A stretch of 64,000 bases of DNA from Hydractinia symbiolongicarpus (Eukaryota > Cnidaria > Hydrozoa > Anthoathecata > Hydractiniidae): NCBI RefSeq assembly GCF_029227915.1, contig NC_079877.1:30157851-30221850 (forward strand), written 5' to 3'. A program made the translations under genes and the position numbers. Below the pieces are notes generated by a model. That model saw only the letters and a program-made list of their open reading frames with translations. It was not told the origin of the DNA and did no database searches. Of this stretch, positions 36,075-47,854 are shown one piece after another; within the stretch, counting starts at the first letter, position 1; every line of letters starts with the position of its first letter.

Positions 36075-36584
36075 TCTTATATCGCATGTCCGGAAATGTC
36101 CTCGGAGAGAGGATATTGATTGCGCTTAAAAACTTCGTCCCCAGAAAGATGCAAATTTTAAAAAAGTATAATTAACAAGTCTTCGTCGCATTGGGGAAAA
36201 ATGGCACTTGTACCACTTGATTTTGCGGAACATTTCCTTTATTTTTCGAAACAGAGATCTAAAGCGTTTAAACGACAGGAGATTTGGATTTACAGCTTGT
36301 TAAGAGCGATAGTCCGAATGAAACGGTCTTACACTCATGTTCAACATTTTTCTTGATAATTGCATAATTTTTAACATTTAACCCACAAGAGTATAATTTT
36401 CGGCGTTTCATTATTGTACCCTCGCAATGTGAACTTGTCAAAGTTTACTTGTCAAGGGACAGACTTAGGACTTGGGATCTTAGGTTAGTTGGTTAGAGCA
36501 AAAACCTTCCTGCTAATGTCAGAATAAGCCATTTTTGGTTTAATTGAACTTTTTTGGGACGGGGATTTTATATCTTAAAAATAA

Positions 36585-36665
36585 GGCAGGATGGCCGAGC
36601 GGTCTAAGGCGCTGGTTTTAGGCAACAGTCACTTCGGTGCGCGAGTTCAAATCTGGCTCCTGTCA
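36585..36665 (+). tRNA. tRNA-Leu-TAG: tRNA-Leu (TAG), slot 1, degenerate
   Basis: Block copy of 33896 (81 nt, A40, G63). Confidence 0.75.
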
Positions 36666-37050
36666 ACTAATCATACATGTCTGAAAAGTGCGTCGGACAA
36701 AAGTTTTTATTTCCGCTTTACTATTTTGCCTGGCAAAATGCGCGAACGTTTAAAAAGGATGTATCACAAGTTTCGCTTGCATGCAGGACGGGATCGCTAA
36801 AACTGCTTGACTGTGCAGGTAATTCCTCCCACAATCAGGCAAAACTCTCTAAATTGATGAAAATTCACGGGACGAATACACTTGCAATGGAATGTGCGGA
36901 GCTGGTTGGGTATCAACGTATTAATTTGCGTCACTTACTTATTTGAATTTTTCATACATTTCGGTCATTTTTACATGTCATCTAGTGCTTAAATACGCGT
37001 AAATACTATTTTTTCTGCACGCTCGTCCACATTATGTATTTGAAAAACCG

Positions 37051-37132
37051 GGCAGAATGGCCGAGCGGTCTAAGGCGCTGGTTTAAGGCACCAGTCACTT
37101 CGGTGGCGCGAGTTCGAATCTCGCTCCTGTCA
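37051..37132 (+). tRNA. tRNA-Leu-AAG: tRNA-Leu (AAG), slot 2
   Basis: GGCAGAA acceptor with A6-C67; rest consensus. The first T4 after it is about 147 nt away (37279). Confidence 0.86.
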
Positions 37133-37642
37133 TCTTATTTCGCATGTCCGGAAATGTCCTCGGACAGAGGATATTGATTGCGCTTAAAAACTTTGTCCCC
37201 AGAAAGACGCAAATTTAAAAAAAGTATAATTAACAAGTCTTCGTCGCATTGGGGAAAAATGGCACTTGTACCACTTCATTTTGCGGAACATTTCGTTTAT
37301 TTTTCGAAACAGAGATCTAAAGCGTTTAAACGAGAGGAGATTTGGATTTACGGCTTGTTAAGAGCGATAGTCCGAATGAAACGGTCTTACAGTCATGTTC
37401 AACATTTTTCTTGATAATTGCATAATTTTTAACATTTAACCCACAAGAGTATAATTTTCGGCGTTTCATTATTGTACCCACGCAATGTGAACTTGTCAAA
37501 GTTTACTTGTCAAGGGACAGACTTAGGACTTCGGATCTTAGGTTAATTGGTTAGAGCAAAAACCTTCCTGCTAATGTCAGAATAAGCCATTTTTGGTTTA
37601 CTTGAACTTTTTTGGGACGGGAATTTTATATCTTAAAAAGAA

Positions 37643-37724
37643 GGCAGGAGGGCCGAGCGGTCTATGGCGCTGGTTTTAGGCACCAGTCACTTCGGTGGCG
37701 CGAGTTCGAATCTCGCTCCTGTCA
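37643..37724 (+). tRNA. tRNA-Leu-TAG: tRNA-Leu (TAG), slot 1/slot 2 hybrid
   Basis: As 35993 but with U8 changed to G (CAGGAGGGCC). Confidence 0.82.
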
Positions 37725-38234
37725 TCTTATATCGCATGTCCGGAAATGTCCTCGGAGAGAGGATATTGATTGCGCTTAAAAACTTCGTCCCCAGAAAGAT
37801 GCAAATTTTAAAAAAGTATAATTAACAAGTCTTCGTCGCATTGGGGAAAAATGGCACTTGTACCACTTGATTTTGCGGAACATTTCCTTTATTTTTCGAA
37901 ACAGAGATCTAAAGCGTTTAAACGACAGGAGATTTGGATTTACAGCTTGTTAAGAGCGATAGTCCGAATGAAACGGTCTTACACTCATGTTCAACATTTT
38001 TCTTGATAATTGCATAATTTTTAACATTTAACCCACAAGAGTATAATTTTCGGCGTTTCATTATTGTACCCTCGCAATGTGAACTTGTCAAAGTTTACTT
38101 GTCAAGGGACAGACTTAGGACTTGGGATCTTAGGTTAGTTGGTTAGAGCAAAAACCTTCCTGCTAATGTCAGAATAAGCCATTTTTGGTTTAATTGAACT
38201 TTTTTGGGACGGGGATTTTATATCTTAAAAATAA

Positions 38235-38315
38235 GGCAGGATGGCCGAGCGGTCTAAGGCGCTGGTTTTAGGCAACAGTCACTTCGGTGCGCGAGTTCAA
38301 ATCTGGCTCCTGTCA
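38235..38315 (+). tRNA. tRNA-Leu-TAG: tRNA-Leu (TAG), slot 1, degenerate
   Basis: Block copy of 33896. Confidence 0.75.
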
Positions 38316-38700
38316 ACTAATCATACATGTCTGAAAAGTGCGTCGGACAAAAGTTTTTATTTCCGCTTTACTATTTTGCCTGGAAAAATGCGCGAACGTT
38401 TAAAAAGGATGTATCACAAGTTTCGCTTGCATGCAGGACGAGATCGCTAAAACTGCTTGACTGTGCAGGTAATTCCTCCCACAATCAGGCAAAACTCTCT
38501 AAATTGATGAAAATTCACGGGACGAATACACTTGCAATGGAATGTGCGGAGCTGGTTGGGTATCAACGTATTAATTTGCGTCACTTACTTATTTGAATTT
38601 TTCATACATTTCGGTCATTTTTACATGTCATCTAGTGCTTAAATACGCGTAAATACTATTTTTTCTGCACGCTCGTCCACATTATGTATTTGAAAAACCG

Positions 38701-38782
38701 GGCAGAATGGCCGAGCGGTCTAAGGCGCTGGTTTAAGGCACCAGTCACTTCGGTGGCGCGAGTTCGAATCTCGCTCCTGTCA
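38701..38782 (+). tRNA. tRNA-Leu-AAG: tRNA-Leu (AAG), slot 2
   Basis: A6-C67 acceptor mismatch, as at 37051. Confidence 0.86.
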
Positions 38783-39292
38783 TCTTATTTCGCATGTCCG
38801 GAAATGTCCTCGGACAGAGGATATTGATTGCGCTTAAAAACTTTGTCCCCAGAAAGACGCAAATTTAAAAAAAGTATAATTAACAAGTCTTCGTCGCATT
38901 GGGGAAAAATGGCACTTGTACCACTTCATTTTGCGGAACATTTCGTTTATTTTTCGAAACAGAGATCTAAAGCGTTTAAACGAGAGGAGATTTGGATTTA
39001 CGGCTTGTTAAGAGCGATAGTCCGAATGAAACGGTCTTACAGTCATGTTCAACATTTTTCTTGATAATTGCATAATTTTTAACATTTAACCCACAAGAGT
39101 ATAATTTTCGGCGTTTCATTATTGTACCCACGCAATGTGAACTTGTCAAAGTTTACTTGTCAAGGGACAGACTTAGGACTTCGGATCTTAGGTTAATTGG
39201 TTAGAGCAAAAACCTTTTTGCTAATGTCAGAATAAGCCATTTTTGGTTTACTTGAAATTTTTTGCGACGGGGATTTTATATCTTAAAAAATA

Positions 39293-39374
39293 GGCATGAT
39301 GGCCGAGCGGTCTAAGGCTCTGGTTTTAGGCACCAGTCACTTCAGTTGCGCGAGTTCGAATCTCGCTCCTGTCA
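39293..39374 (+). tRNA. tRNA-Leu-TAG: tRNA-Leu (TAG), slot 1
   Basis: Block copy of 34932 (U5, U26, CACTTCAGTT). Confidence 0.83.
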
Positions 39375-39760
39375 ACTTATCATACATGTCTGAAAAGGTA
39401 CGTTGGACAAACGTTTTTTTTTCCGCTTAACTATTTTGCCTGGAAAAATGCGCGAACGTTTAAAAAGCATGTATCACAGGTTTCGCTTGCATGCAGGACG
39501 GGATCGCTAAAACTGCTTGACTGTGCAGGTAATTCCGACCACAATCAGGCAAAACTCTCTAAATTGATGAAAAGTCACGGGACGAATACACTTGCAATGG
39601 AATGTGCGGAGCTGGTTGTGTATCAACGTATTATTTTGCGTCGCTTACTTATTTCAATTTTTCATACATTTCTGTCATTTTTACATGTCATCTAGAGCTT
39701 AAATACGCGTAAATACTATTTTCTCTGCAGGCTCGTCGACATTATGTATTTGAAAAACCG

Positions 39761-39842
39761 GGCAGGATGGCCGAGCGGTCTAAGGCGCTGGTTCAAGGCA
39801 CCAGTCACTTCGGTGGCGCGAGTTCGTATCTCGCTCCTGTCA
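39761..39842 (+). tRNA. tRNA-Leu-AAG: tRNA-Leu (AAG), slot 2, degenerate
   Basis: Block copy of 35400 with C33 and without A58. Confidence 0.77.
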
Positions 39843-40353
39843 TCTTATATCACATGACCGGAAATGTCCTCGGACAGAGAATATTGATTACGCTTAAAAA
39901 CTTCGTCCCCAGACAGACGCAAATTGTAGAAAAAGTATAATTAACAAGTCTTTGTCGCATTGGGGAAAAGTGTCACTTGCACCACTTGATCTTGCGGAAA
40001 ATTTCGTTTATTTTTCGAAACAGAGATCTAAAGCTTTTAAACGACATGAGATTTGGATTTACAGCTTGTTAAGAGCGATAGTACGAATGAAACGTTCTTA
40101 CAGTCATGTTCAACATTTTTCTTGATAAATGCTTAATTTTTAACATTTAACCCACAAGAGTATAATTTTCGGCGTTTCATTATTGTACCCACGCAATGTG
40201 AACTTGTCAAAGCTTACTTGTCAAGGGACAGACTTAGGACTTGGGATCTTAGGTTAGTTGGTTAGAGCAAAAACCTTCCTGCTAATGTCAGAATAAGCCA
40301 TTTTTGGTTTAATTGAACTTTTTTGGGACGGGGATTTTATATCTTAAAAATAA

Positions 40354-40434
40354 GGCAGGATGGCCGAGCGGTCTAAGGCGCTGGTTTTAGGCAACAGTCA
40401 CTTCGGTGCGCGAGTTCAAATCTGGCTCCTGTCA
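40354..40434 (+). tRNA. tRNA-Leu-TAG: tRNA-Leu (TAG), slot 1, degenerate
   Basis: Block copy of 33896; opens the first 2,711-bp block. Confidence 0.75.
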
Positions 40435-40819
40435 ACTAATCATACATGTCTGAAAAGTGCGTCGGACAAAAGTTTTTATTTCCGCTTTACTATTTTGCCT
40501 GGAAAAATGCGCGAACGTTTAAAAAGGATGTATCACAAGTTTCGCTTGCATGCAGGACGGGATCGCTAAAACTGCTTGACTGTGCAGGTAATTCCTCCCA
40601 CAATCAGGCAAAACTCTCTAAATTGATGAAAATTCACGGGACGAATACACTTGCAATGGAATGTGCGGAGCTGGTTGGGTATCAACGTATTAATTTGCGT
40701 CACTTACTTATTTGAATTTTTCATACATTTCGGTCATTTTTACATGTCATCTAGTGCTTAAATACGCGTAAATACTATTTTTTCTGCACGCTCGTCCACA
40801 TTATGTATTTGAAAAACCG

Positions 40820-40901
40820 GGCAGAATGGCCGAGCGGTCTAAGGCGCTGGTTTAAGGCACCAGTAACTTCGGTGGCGCGAGTTCGAATCTCGCTCCTGTC
40901 A
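40820..40901 (+). tRNA. tRNA-Leu-AAG: tRNA-Leu (AAG), slot 2
   Basis: A6-C67; variable arm AACTTCGGTG has one mismatch. Confidence 0.84.
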
Positions 40902-41411
40902 TCTTATTTCGCATGTCCGGAAATGTCCTCGGACAGAGGATATTGATTGCGCTTAAAAACTTTGTCCCCAGAAAGACGCAAATTTAAAAAAAGTATAATT
41001 AAAAAGTCTTCGTCGCATTGGGGAAAAATGGCACTTGTACCACTTCATTTTGCGGAACATTTCGTTTATTTTTCGAAACAGAGATCTAAAGCGTTTAAAC
41101 GAGAGGAGATTTGGATTTACGGCTTGTTAAGAGCGATAGTCCGAATGAAACGGTCTTACAGTCATGTTCAACATTTTTCTTGATAATTGCATAATTTTTA
41201 ACATTTAACCCACAAGAGTATAATTTTCGGCGTTTCATTATTGTACCCACGCAATGTGAACTTGTCAAAGTTTACTTGTCAAGGGACAGACTTAGGACTT
41301 CGGATCTTAGGTTAATTGGTTAGAGCAAAAACCTTTTTGCTAATGTCAGAATAAGCCATTTTTGGTTTACTTGAAATTTTTTGCGACGGGGATTTTATAT
41401 CTTAAAAAATA

Positions 41412-41493
41412 GGCATGATGGCCGAGCGGTCTAAGGCTCTGGTTTTAGGCACCAGTCACTTCAGTTGCGCGAGTTCGAATCTCGCTCCTGTCA
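41412..41493 (+). tRNA. tRNA-Leu-TAG: tRNA-Leu (TAG), slot 1
   Basis: Block copy of 34932. Confidence 0.83.
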
Positions 41494-41879
41494 ACTTATC
41501 ATACATGTCTGAAAAGGTACGTTGGACAAACGTTTTTTTTTCCGCTTAACTATTTTGCCTGGAAAAATGCGCGAACGTTTAAAAAGGATGTATCACAGGT
41601 TTCGCTTGCATGCAGGACGGGATCGCTAAAACTGCTTGACTGTGCAGGTAATTCCGACCACAATCAGGCAAAACTCTCTAAATTGATGAAAAGTCACGGG
41701 ACGAATACACTTGCAATGGAATGTGCGGAGCTGGTTGTGTATCAACGTATTATTTTGCGTCGCTTACTTATTTCAATTTTTCATACATTTCTGTCATTTT
41801 TACATGTCATCTAGTGCTTAAATACGCGTAAATACTATTTTCTCTGCACGCTCGTCGACATTATGTATTTGAAAAACCG

Positions 41880-41961
41880 GGCAGGATGGCCGAGCGGTCT
41901 AAGGCGCTGGTTCAAGGCACCAGTCACTTCGGTGGCGCGAGTTCGTATCTCGGTCCTGTCA
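41880..41961 (+). tRNA. tRNA-Leu-AAG: tRNA-Leu (AAG), slot 2, degenerate
   Basis: C33 and lost A58 as at 35400, plus G49-G65 in the T-stem (CTCGG). Confidence 0.75.
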
Positions 41962-42472
41962 TCTTATATCACATGACCGGAAATGTCCTCGGACAGAGAA
42001 TATTGATTACGCTTAAAAACTTCGTCCCAAGACAGACGCAAATTGTAGAAAAAGTATAATTAACAAGTCTTTGTCGCATTGGGGAAAAATGTCACTTGTA
42101 CCACTTGATTTTGCGGAAAATTTCGTTTATTTTTCGAAACAAAGATCTAAAGCGTTGAAACGACAGGATATTTGGATTTACAGCTTGTTAAGAGCGATAG
42201 TCCGAACGAAATGTTCTTACAGTCATGTTCAACATTTTTCTTGATAATTGCATAATTTTTAACATTTAACCCACAAGAGTATAATTTTCGGCGTTTCATT
42301 ATTGTACCCACGCAATGTGAACTTGTCAAAGTTTACTTGTCAAGGGACAGACTTAGGACTTCGGATCTTAGGTTAATTGGTTAGAGCAAAAACTTTCCTG
42401 CTAATGTCAGAATAAGCCATTTTTGGTTTACTTGAACTTTTTTGGGACGGGAATTTTATATCTTAAAAAGAA

Positions 42473-42554
42473 GGCAGGATGGCCGAGCGGTCTATGGCGC
42501 TGGTTTTAGGCACCAGTCACTTCGGTGGCGCGAGTTCGAATCTCGCTCCTGTCA
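42473..42554 (+). tRNA. tRNA-Leu-TAG: tRNA-Leu (TAG), slot 1/slot 2 hybrid
   Basis: Block copy of 35993 without a short spacer. Confidence 0.9.
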
Positions 42555-43064
42555 TCTTATATCGCATGTCCGGAAATGTCCTCGGAGAGAGGATATTGAT
42601 TGCGCTTAAAAACTTCGTCCCCAGAAAGATGCAAATTTTAAAAAAGTATAATTAACAAGTCTTCGTCGCATTGGGGAAAAATGGCACTTGTACCACTTGA
42701 TTTTGCGGAACATTTCCTTTATTTTTCGAAACAGAGATCTAAAGCGTTTAAACGACAGGAGATTTGGATTTACAGCTTGTTAAGAGCGATAGTCCGAATG
42801 AAACGGTCTTACACTCATGTTCAACATTTTTCTTGATAATTGCATAATTTTTAACATTTAACCCACAAGAGTATAATTTTCGGCGTTTCATTATTGTACC
42901 CACGCAATGTGAACTTGTCAAAGTTTACTTGTCAAGGGACAGACTTAGGACTTGGGATCTTAGGTTAGTTGGTTAGAGCAAAAACCTTCCTGCTAATGTC
43001 AGAATAAGCCATTTTTGGTTTAATTGAACTTTTTTGGGACGGGGATTTTATATCTTAAAAATAA

Positions 43065-43145
43065 GGCAGGATGGCCGAGCGGTCTCAGGCGCTGGTTTTA
43101 GGCAACAGTCACTTCGGTGCGCTAGTTCAAATCTGGCTCCTGTCA
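43065..43145 (+). tRNA. tRNA-Leu-TAG: tRNA-Leu (TAG), slot 1, degenerate
   Basis: Block copy of 33896 with two more changes: GTCTCAGG in the D-loop and GCTAG in the T-stem. Confidence 0.73.
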
Positions 43146-43530
43146 ACTAATCATACATGTCTGAAAAGTGCGTCGGACAAAAGTTTTTATTTCCGCTTTA
43201 CTATTTTGCCTGGAAAAATGCGCGAACGTTTAAAAAGGATGTATCACAAGTTTCGCTTGCATGCAGGACGGGATCGCTAAAACTGCTTGACTGTGCAGGT
43301 AATTCCTCCCACAATCAGGCAAAACTCTCTAAATTGATGAAAATTCACGGGACGAATACACTTGCAATGGAATGTGCGGAGCTGGTTGGGTATCAACGTA
43401 TTAATTTGCGTCACTTACTTATTTGAATTTTTCATACATTTCGGTCATTTTTACATGTCATCTAGTGCTTAAATACGCGTAAATACTATTTTTTCTGCAC
43501 GCTCGTCCACATTATGTATTTGAAAAACCG

Positions 43531-43612
43531 GGCAGAATGGCCGAGCGGTCTAAGGCGCTGGTTTAAGGCACCAGTCACTTCGGTGGCGCGAGTTCGAATC
43601 TCGCTCCTGTCA
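43531..43612 (+). tRNA. tRNA-Leu-AAG: tRNA-Leu (AAG), slot 2
   Basis: A6-C67, as at 37051. Confidence 0.86.
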
Positions 43613-44122
43613 TCTTATTTCGCATGTCCGGAAATGTCCTCGGACAGAGGATATTGATTGCGCTTAAAAACTTTGTCCCCAGAAAGACGCAAATTTAAAA
43701 AAAGTATAATTAACAAGTCTTCGTCGCATTGGGGAAAAATGGCACTTGTACCACTTCATTTTGCGGAACATTTCGTTTATTTTTCGAAACAGAGATCTAA
43801 AGCGTTTAAACGAGAGGAGATTTGGATTTACGGCTTGTTAAGAGCGATAGTCCGAATGAAACGGTCTTACAGTCATGTTCAACATTTTTCTTGATAATTG
43901 CATAATTTTTAACATTTAACCCACAAGAGTATAATTTTCGGCGTTTCATTATTGTACCCACGCAATGTGAACTTGTCAAAGTTTACTTGTCAAGGGACAG
44001 ACTTAGGACTTCGGATCTTAGGTTAATTGGTTAGAGCAAAAACCTTTTTGCTAATGTCAGAATAAGCCATTTTTGGTTTACTTGAAATTTTTTGCGACGG
44101 GGATTTTATATCTTAAAAAATA

Positions 44123-44204
44123 GGCATGATGGCCGAGCGGTCTAAGGCTCTGGTTTTAGGCACCAGTCACTTCAGTTGCGCGAGTTCGAATCTCGCTCCT
44201 GTCA
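44123..44204 (+). tRNA. tRNA-Leu-TAG: tRNA-Leu (TAG), slot 1
   Basis: Block copy of 34932. Confidence 0.83.
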
Positions 44205-44590
44205 ACTTATCATACATGTCTGAAAAGGTACGTTGGACAAACGTTTTTTTTTCCGCTTAACTATTTTGCCTGGAAAAATGCGCGAACGTTTAAAAAGGAT
44301 GTATCACAGGTTTCGCTTGCATGCAGGACGGGATCGCTAAAACTGCTTGACTGTGCAGGTAATTCCGACCACAATCAGGCAAAACTCTCTAAATTGATGA
44401 AAAGTCACGGGACGAATACACTTGCAATGGAATGTGCGGAGCTGGTTGTGTATCAACGTATTATTTTGCGTCGCTTACTTATTTCAATTTTTCATACATT
44501 TCTGTCATTTTTACATGTCATCTAGTGCTTAAATACGCGTAAATACTATTTTCTCTGCACGCTCGTCGACATTATGTATTTGAAAAACCG

Positions 44591-44672
44591 GGCAGGATGG
44601 CTGAGCGGTCTAAGGCGCTGGTTCAAGGCACCAGTCACTTCGGTTGCGCGAGTTCGTATCTCGCTCCTGTCA
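44591..44672 (+). tRNA. tRNA-Leu-AAG: tRNA-Leu (AAG), slot 2, degenerate
   Basis: As 35400 (C33, no A58), plus a U12-G23 wobble and a mismatched variable arm (CGGTTGC). Confidence 0.75.
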
Positions 44673-45183
44673 TCTTATATCACATGACCGGAAATGTCCT
44701 CGGACAGAGAATATTGATTACGCTTAAAAACTTCGTCCCCAGACAGACGCAAATTGTAGAAAAAGTATAATTAACAAGTCTTTGTCGCATTGGGGAAAAA
44801 TGTCACTTGTACCACTTGATTTTGCGGAAAATTTCGTTTATTTTTCGAAACAGAGATCTAAAGCGTTGAAACGACAGGATATTTGGATTTACAGCTTGTT
44901 AAGAGCGATAGTCCGAACGAAATGTTCTTACAGTCATGTTCAACATTTTTCTTGATAATTGCATAATTTTTAACATTTAACCCACAAGAGTATAATTTTC
45001 GGCGTTTCATTATTGTACCCACGCAATGTGAACTTGTCAAAGTTTACTTGTCAAGGGACAGACTTAGGACTTCGGATCTTAGGTTAATTGGTTAGAGCAA
45101 AAACCTTCCTGCTAATGTCAGAATAAGCCATTTTTGGTTTACTTGAACTTTTTTGGGACGGGAATTTTACATCTTAAAAAGAA

Positions 45184-45265
45184 GGCAGGATGGCCGAGCG
45201 GTCTATGGCGCTGGTTTTAGGCACCAGTCACTTCGGTGGCGCGAGTTCGAATCTCGCTCCTGTCA
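45184..45265 (+). tRNA. tRNA-Leu-TAG: tRNA-Leu (TAG), slot 1/slot 2 hybrid
   Basis: Block copy of 35993; the leader reads TTTACATC. Last hybrid of the nested block. Confidence 0.9.
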
Positions 45266-45775
45266 TCTTATATCGCATGTCCGGAAATGTCCTCGGAGAG
45301 AGGATATTGATTGCGCTTAAAAACTTCTTCCCCAGAAAGATGCAAATTTTAAAAAAGTATAATTAACAAGTCTTCGTCGCATTGGGGAAAAATGGCACTT
45401 GTACCACTTGATTTTGCGGAACATTTCCTTTATTTTTTGAAACAGAGATCTAAAGCGTTTAAACGACAGGAGATTTGGATTTACAGCTTGTTAAGAGCGA
45501 TAGTCCGAATGAAACGGTCTTACACTCATGTTCAACATTTTTCTTGATAATTGCATAATTTTTAACATTTAACCCACAAGAGTATAATTTTCGGCGTTTC
45601 ATTATTGTACCCACGCAATGTGAACTTGTCAAAGTTTACTTGTCAACGGACAGACTTAGGACTTCGGATCTTAGGTTAATTGGTTAGAGCAAAAAACTTC
45701 CTGCTAATGTCAGAATAAGCCATTTTTGGTTTACTTGAACTTTTTTGGGACGGGGATTTTATATCTTAAAAAGAA

Positions 45776-45857
45776 GGCAGGATGGCCGAGCGGTCTAAGG
45801 CTCTGGTTTTAGGCACCAGTCACTTCGGTGGCGCGAGTTTGAATCTCGCTCCTGTCA
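45776..45857 (+). tRNA. tRNA-Leu-TAG: tRNA-Leu (TAG), slot 1
   Basis: U26, and T56 in the T-loop and B box. Stems paired. Same type at 48571 and 49631. Confidence 0.87.
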
Positions 45858-46242
45858 ACTAATCCTTCATGTCTGAAAAATACGTCGCACAAACGTTTTT
45901 ATTCCCGCTTAACTATTTCGCCTAGAAAAATGCGCGAACGTTTAAAAAGGATGTTTCACAAGTTTCGCTTGCATGCAGGACGGGATCGCTAAAATTGCTT
46001 GACGGTGCAGGTAATTCCGCCCACAATCAGGAAAAACTCCGTAAATTTATGAAAAGTCACGGGACGAATACACTTGCAATGGAATGTGCAGAGCTGGTTG
46101 GGTATCAACGTATTATTTTGCGTCACTTACTTATTTGAATTTTTCATACTTTTCGGTCATTTTTACGTGTCATCTAGTGCTTAAATACGCGTAAATACTA
46201 TTTTCTCTGCACGCTCGTCGACATTATGTATTTGAAAAACCG

Positions 46243-46324
46243 GGCAGGATAGCCGAGCGGTCTAAGGCGCTGGTTTAAGGCACCAGTCACTTCGGTGGCG
46301 CGAGTTCGAATCTCGCTCCTGTCA
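46243..46324 (+). tRNA. tRNA-Leu-AAG: tRNA-Leu (AAG), slot 2
   Basis: A9 (GATAGCCG), which fits the A-box consensus; otherwise consensus. Confidence 0.94.
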
Positions 46325-46800
46325 TCTTATATTGCATGACCGGAAAGGTCCTCGGACAGAGATTATTGATTACGCTTAAAAACTTTGTCCCCAGACAGAC
46401 GCAAATTTTAGAAAAAGTATAATTAACAAGTCTTTGTCGCATTGGGGAAAAATGTCACTTGTACCACTTGATTTTGCGAAACATTTCGTTTGTTTTTCGA
46501 AACAGAGATCTAAATCCTTAAAACGACAGGAGATTTCGATTTACAGCTTGTTAAGAGCGATAGTCCGAATAAAACGTTCTTACAGTCATGTTCAACATTT
46601 TTCTTGATAATTGCATAATTTTGAACATTTAACCCACAAGAGTATAATTTTCGGCGTTTCATTATTGTACCCACGCAATGTGAACTTGTCAAAGTTTACT
46701 TGTCAAGGGGCAGACTTGGGACTTCGGATCTTAGGTTAATTGGTTAGAGCAAAATCCTTCCTGCTAATGTCAGAATAAGCCATTTTTGGTTTACTTGAAC

Positions 46801-46817
46801 TTTTTTTGTTTTTCTTT
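46801..46817 (+). repeat. T-rich expansion in long spacer
   Basis: A T6 tract is replaced by a longer T-rich tract interrupted by G and C, adding about 11 bp. The same change occurs near 50656, 55496 and 58221, all with slot 1 intervals of 602-604 bp. It tags a sub-lineage of units. Confidence 0.6.
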
Positions 46818-46846
46818 GGGACGGGGATTTTATATCTTAAAAAGTA

Positions 46847-46928
46847 GGCAGGATGGCCGAGCGGTCTAAGGCGCTGGTTTTAGGCACCAGTCTCTTCGGT
46901 GGCGCGAGTTCGAATCTCGCTCCTGTCA
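46847..46928 (+). tRNA. tRNA-Leu-TAG: tRNA-Leu (TAG), slot 1
   Basis: Variable arm CTCTTCGGTG has one mismatch. The long spacer before it carries the T-rich expansion. Confidence 0.91.
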
Positions 46929-47312
46929 ACTAATAATACATGTCTGAAAAGTACGTCGGACAAACGTTTTTATTTCCGCTTAACTATTTTGCCTACAAAA
47001 ATGCTCGAACGTTTAAAAAGGATGTTTCATAAGTTTCGCTTCCATGCAGGACGGGATCACTAAAACTGCTTGACTTTGCAGGTAATTCCGCCCACAATCA
47101 GGCAAAATTCTCTAAATTGATGAAAAGTCACGGGACGAATACACTTGCAATGGAATGTGCAGAGCTGGTTGGGTATCAATGTATTATTTTGCGCCACTTA
47201 CTTATTTGAATTTTTCATACATTTCGGTCATTTTTACATGTCATCTAGTGCTTAAATACGCGTAAATAATATTTTTTCTGCACGCTCGTCCACATTATGT
47301 ATTTGAAAAACC

Positions 47313-47394
47313 GGCAGGATGGCCGAGCGGTCTAAGGCGCTGGTTTAAGGCACCAGTCACTTCGGTGGCGCGAGTTCGAATCTCGCTCTTGTCA
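47313..47394 (+). tRNA. tRNA-Leu-AAG: tRNA-Leu (AAG), slot 2
   Basis: 3' acceptor TCTTGTC makes a G5-U68 wobble. The downstream spacer has lost the segment that holds the first T4. Confidence 0.9.
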
Positions 47395-47854
47395 TCTTAT
47401 ATCGAATGTTCGGAAATGTCCTCGGACAGAGGATATTGATTGCGCTTAAAAACTGAAAAAGTATAATTAACAAGTCTTCGTCGCATTGGGGATAAATGGC
47501 ACTTGTACCACTTGATTTTGCGGAACATTTCGTTTAATTTTCGAAACAGAGATATAAAGCGTTTAAACGACAGGAGATTTGGATTAACAGCTTGTTAAGA
47601 GCGATAGTCCGAATGAAACGGTCTTACAGTCATGTTCAACATTTTTCTTGATAATTGCATAAGTTTTTAACATTTAACCCACAAGAGTATAATTTTTGGC
47701 GTTTCATTATTGTACCCACGCAATGTGAACTTGTCAAAGTTTACTTGTCAAGGGACAGACTTAGGACTTCGGATCTTAGGTTAATTGGTTAGAGCAAAAA
47801 CCTTCCTGCTAATGTCAGAATAAGCCATTTTTGGTTTACTTGAACTTTTTTGGG

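Larger units (their letters stand above)
33896..45775 (+). repeat. Nested higher-order repeat block
   Basis: Blocks begin at 33896, 36585, 38235, 40354 and 43065, each with the same damaged slot 1 gene (81 nt, A40, G63). Block lengths are 2,689, 1,650, 2,119, 2,711 and 2,711 bp. The 2,711-bp version contains five genes. The 1,650- and 2,119-bp versions lack one or two modules. The block is recently amplified, since copies differ at very few bases. Confidence 0.85.

Noticed and set aside
33902-43280. 69-codon frames starting with MAERSKALVLG
   Set aside because: Another frame of the same slot 1 tRNA gene; its length depends on the 1-nt deletion in that damaged gene family.
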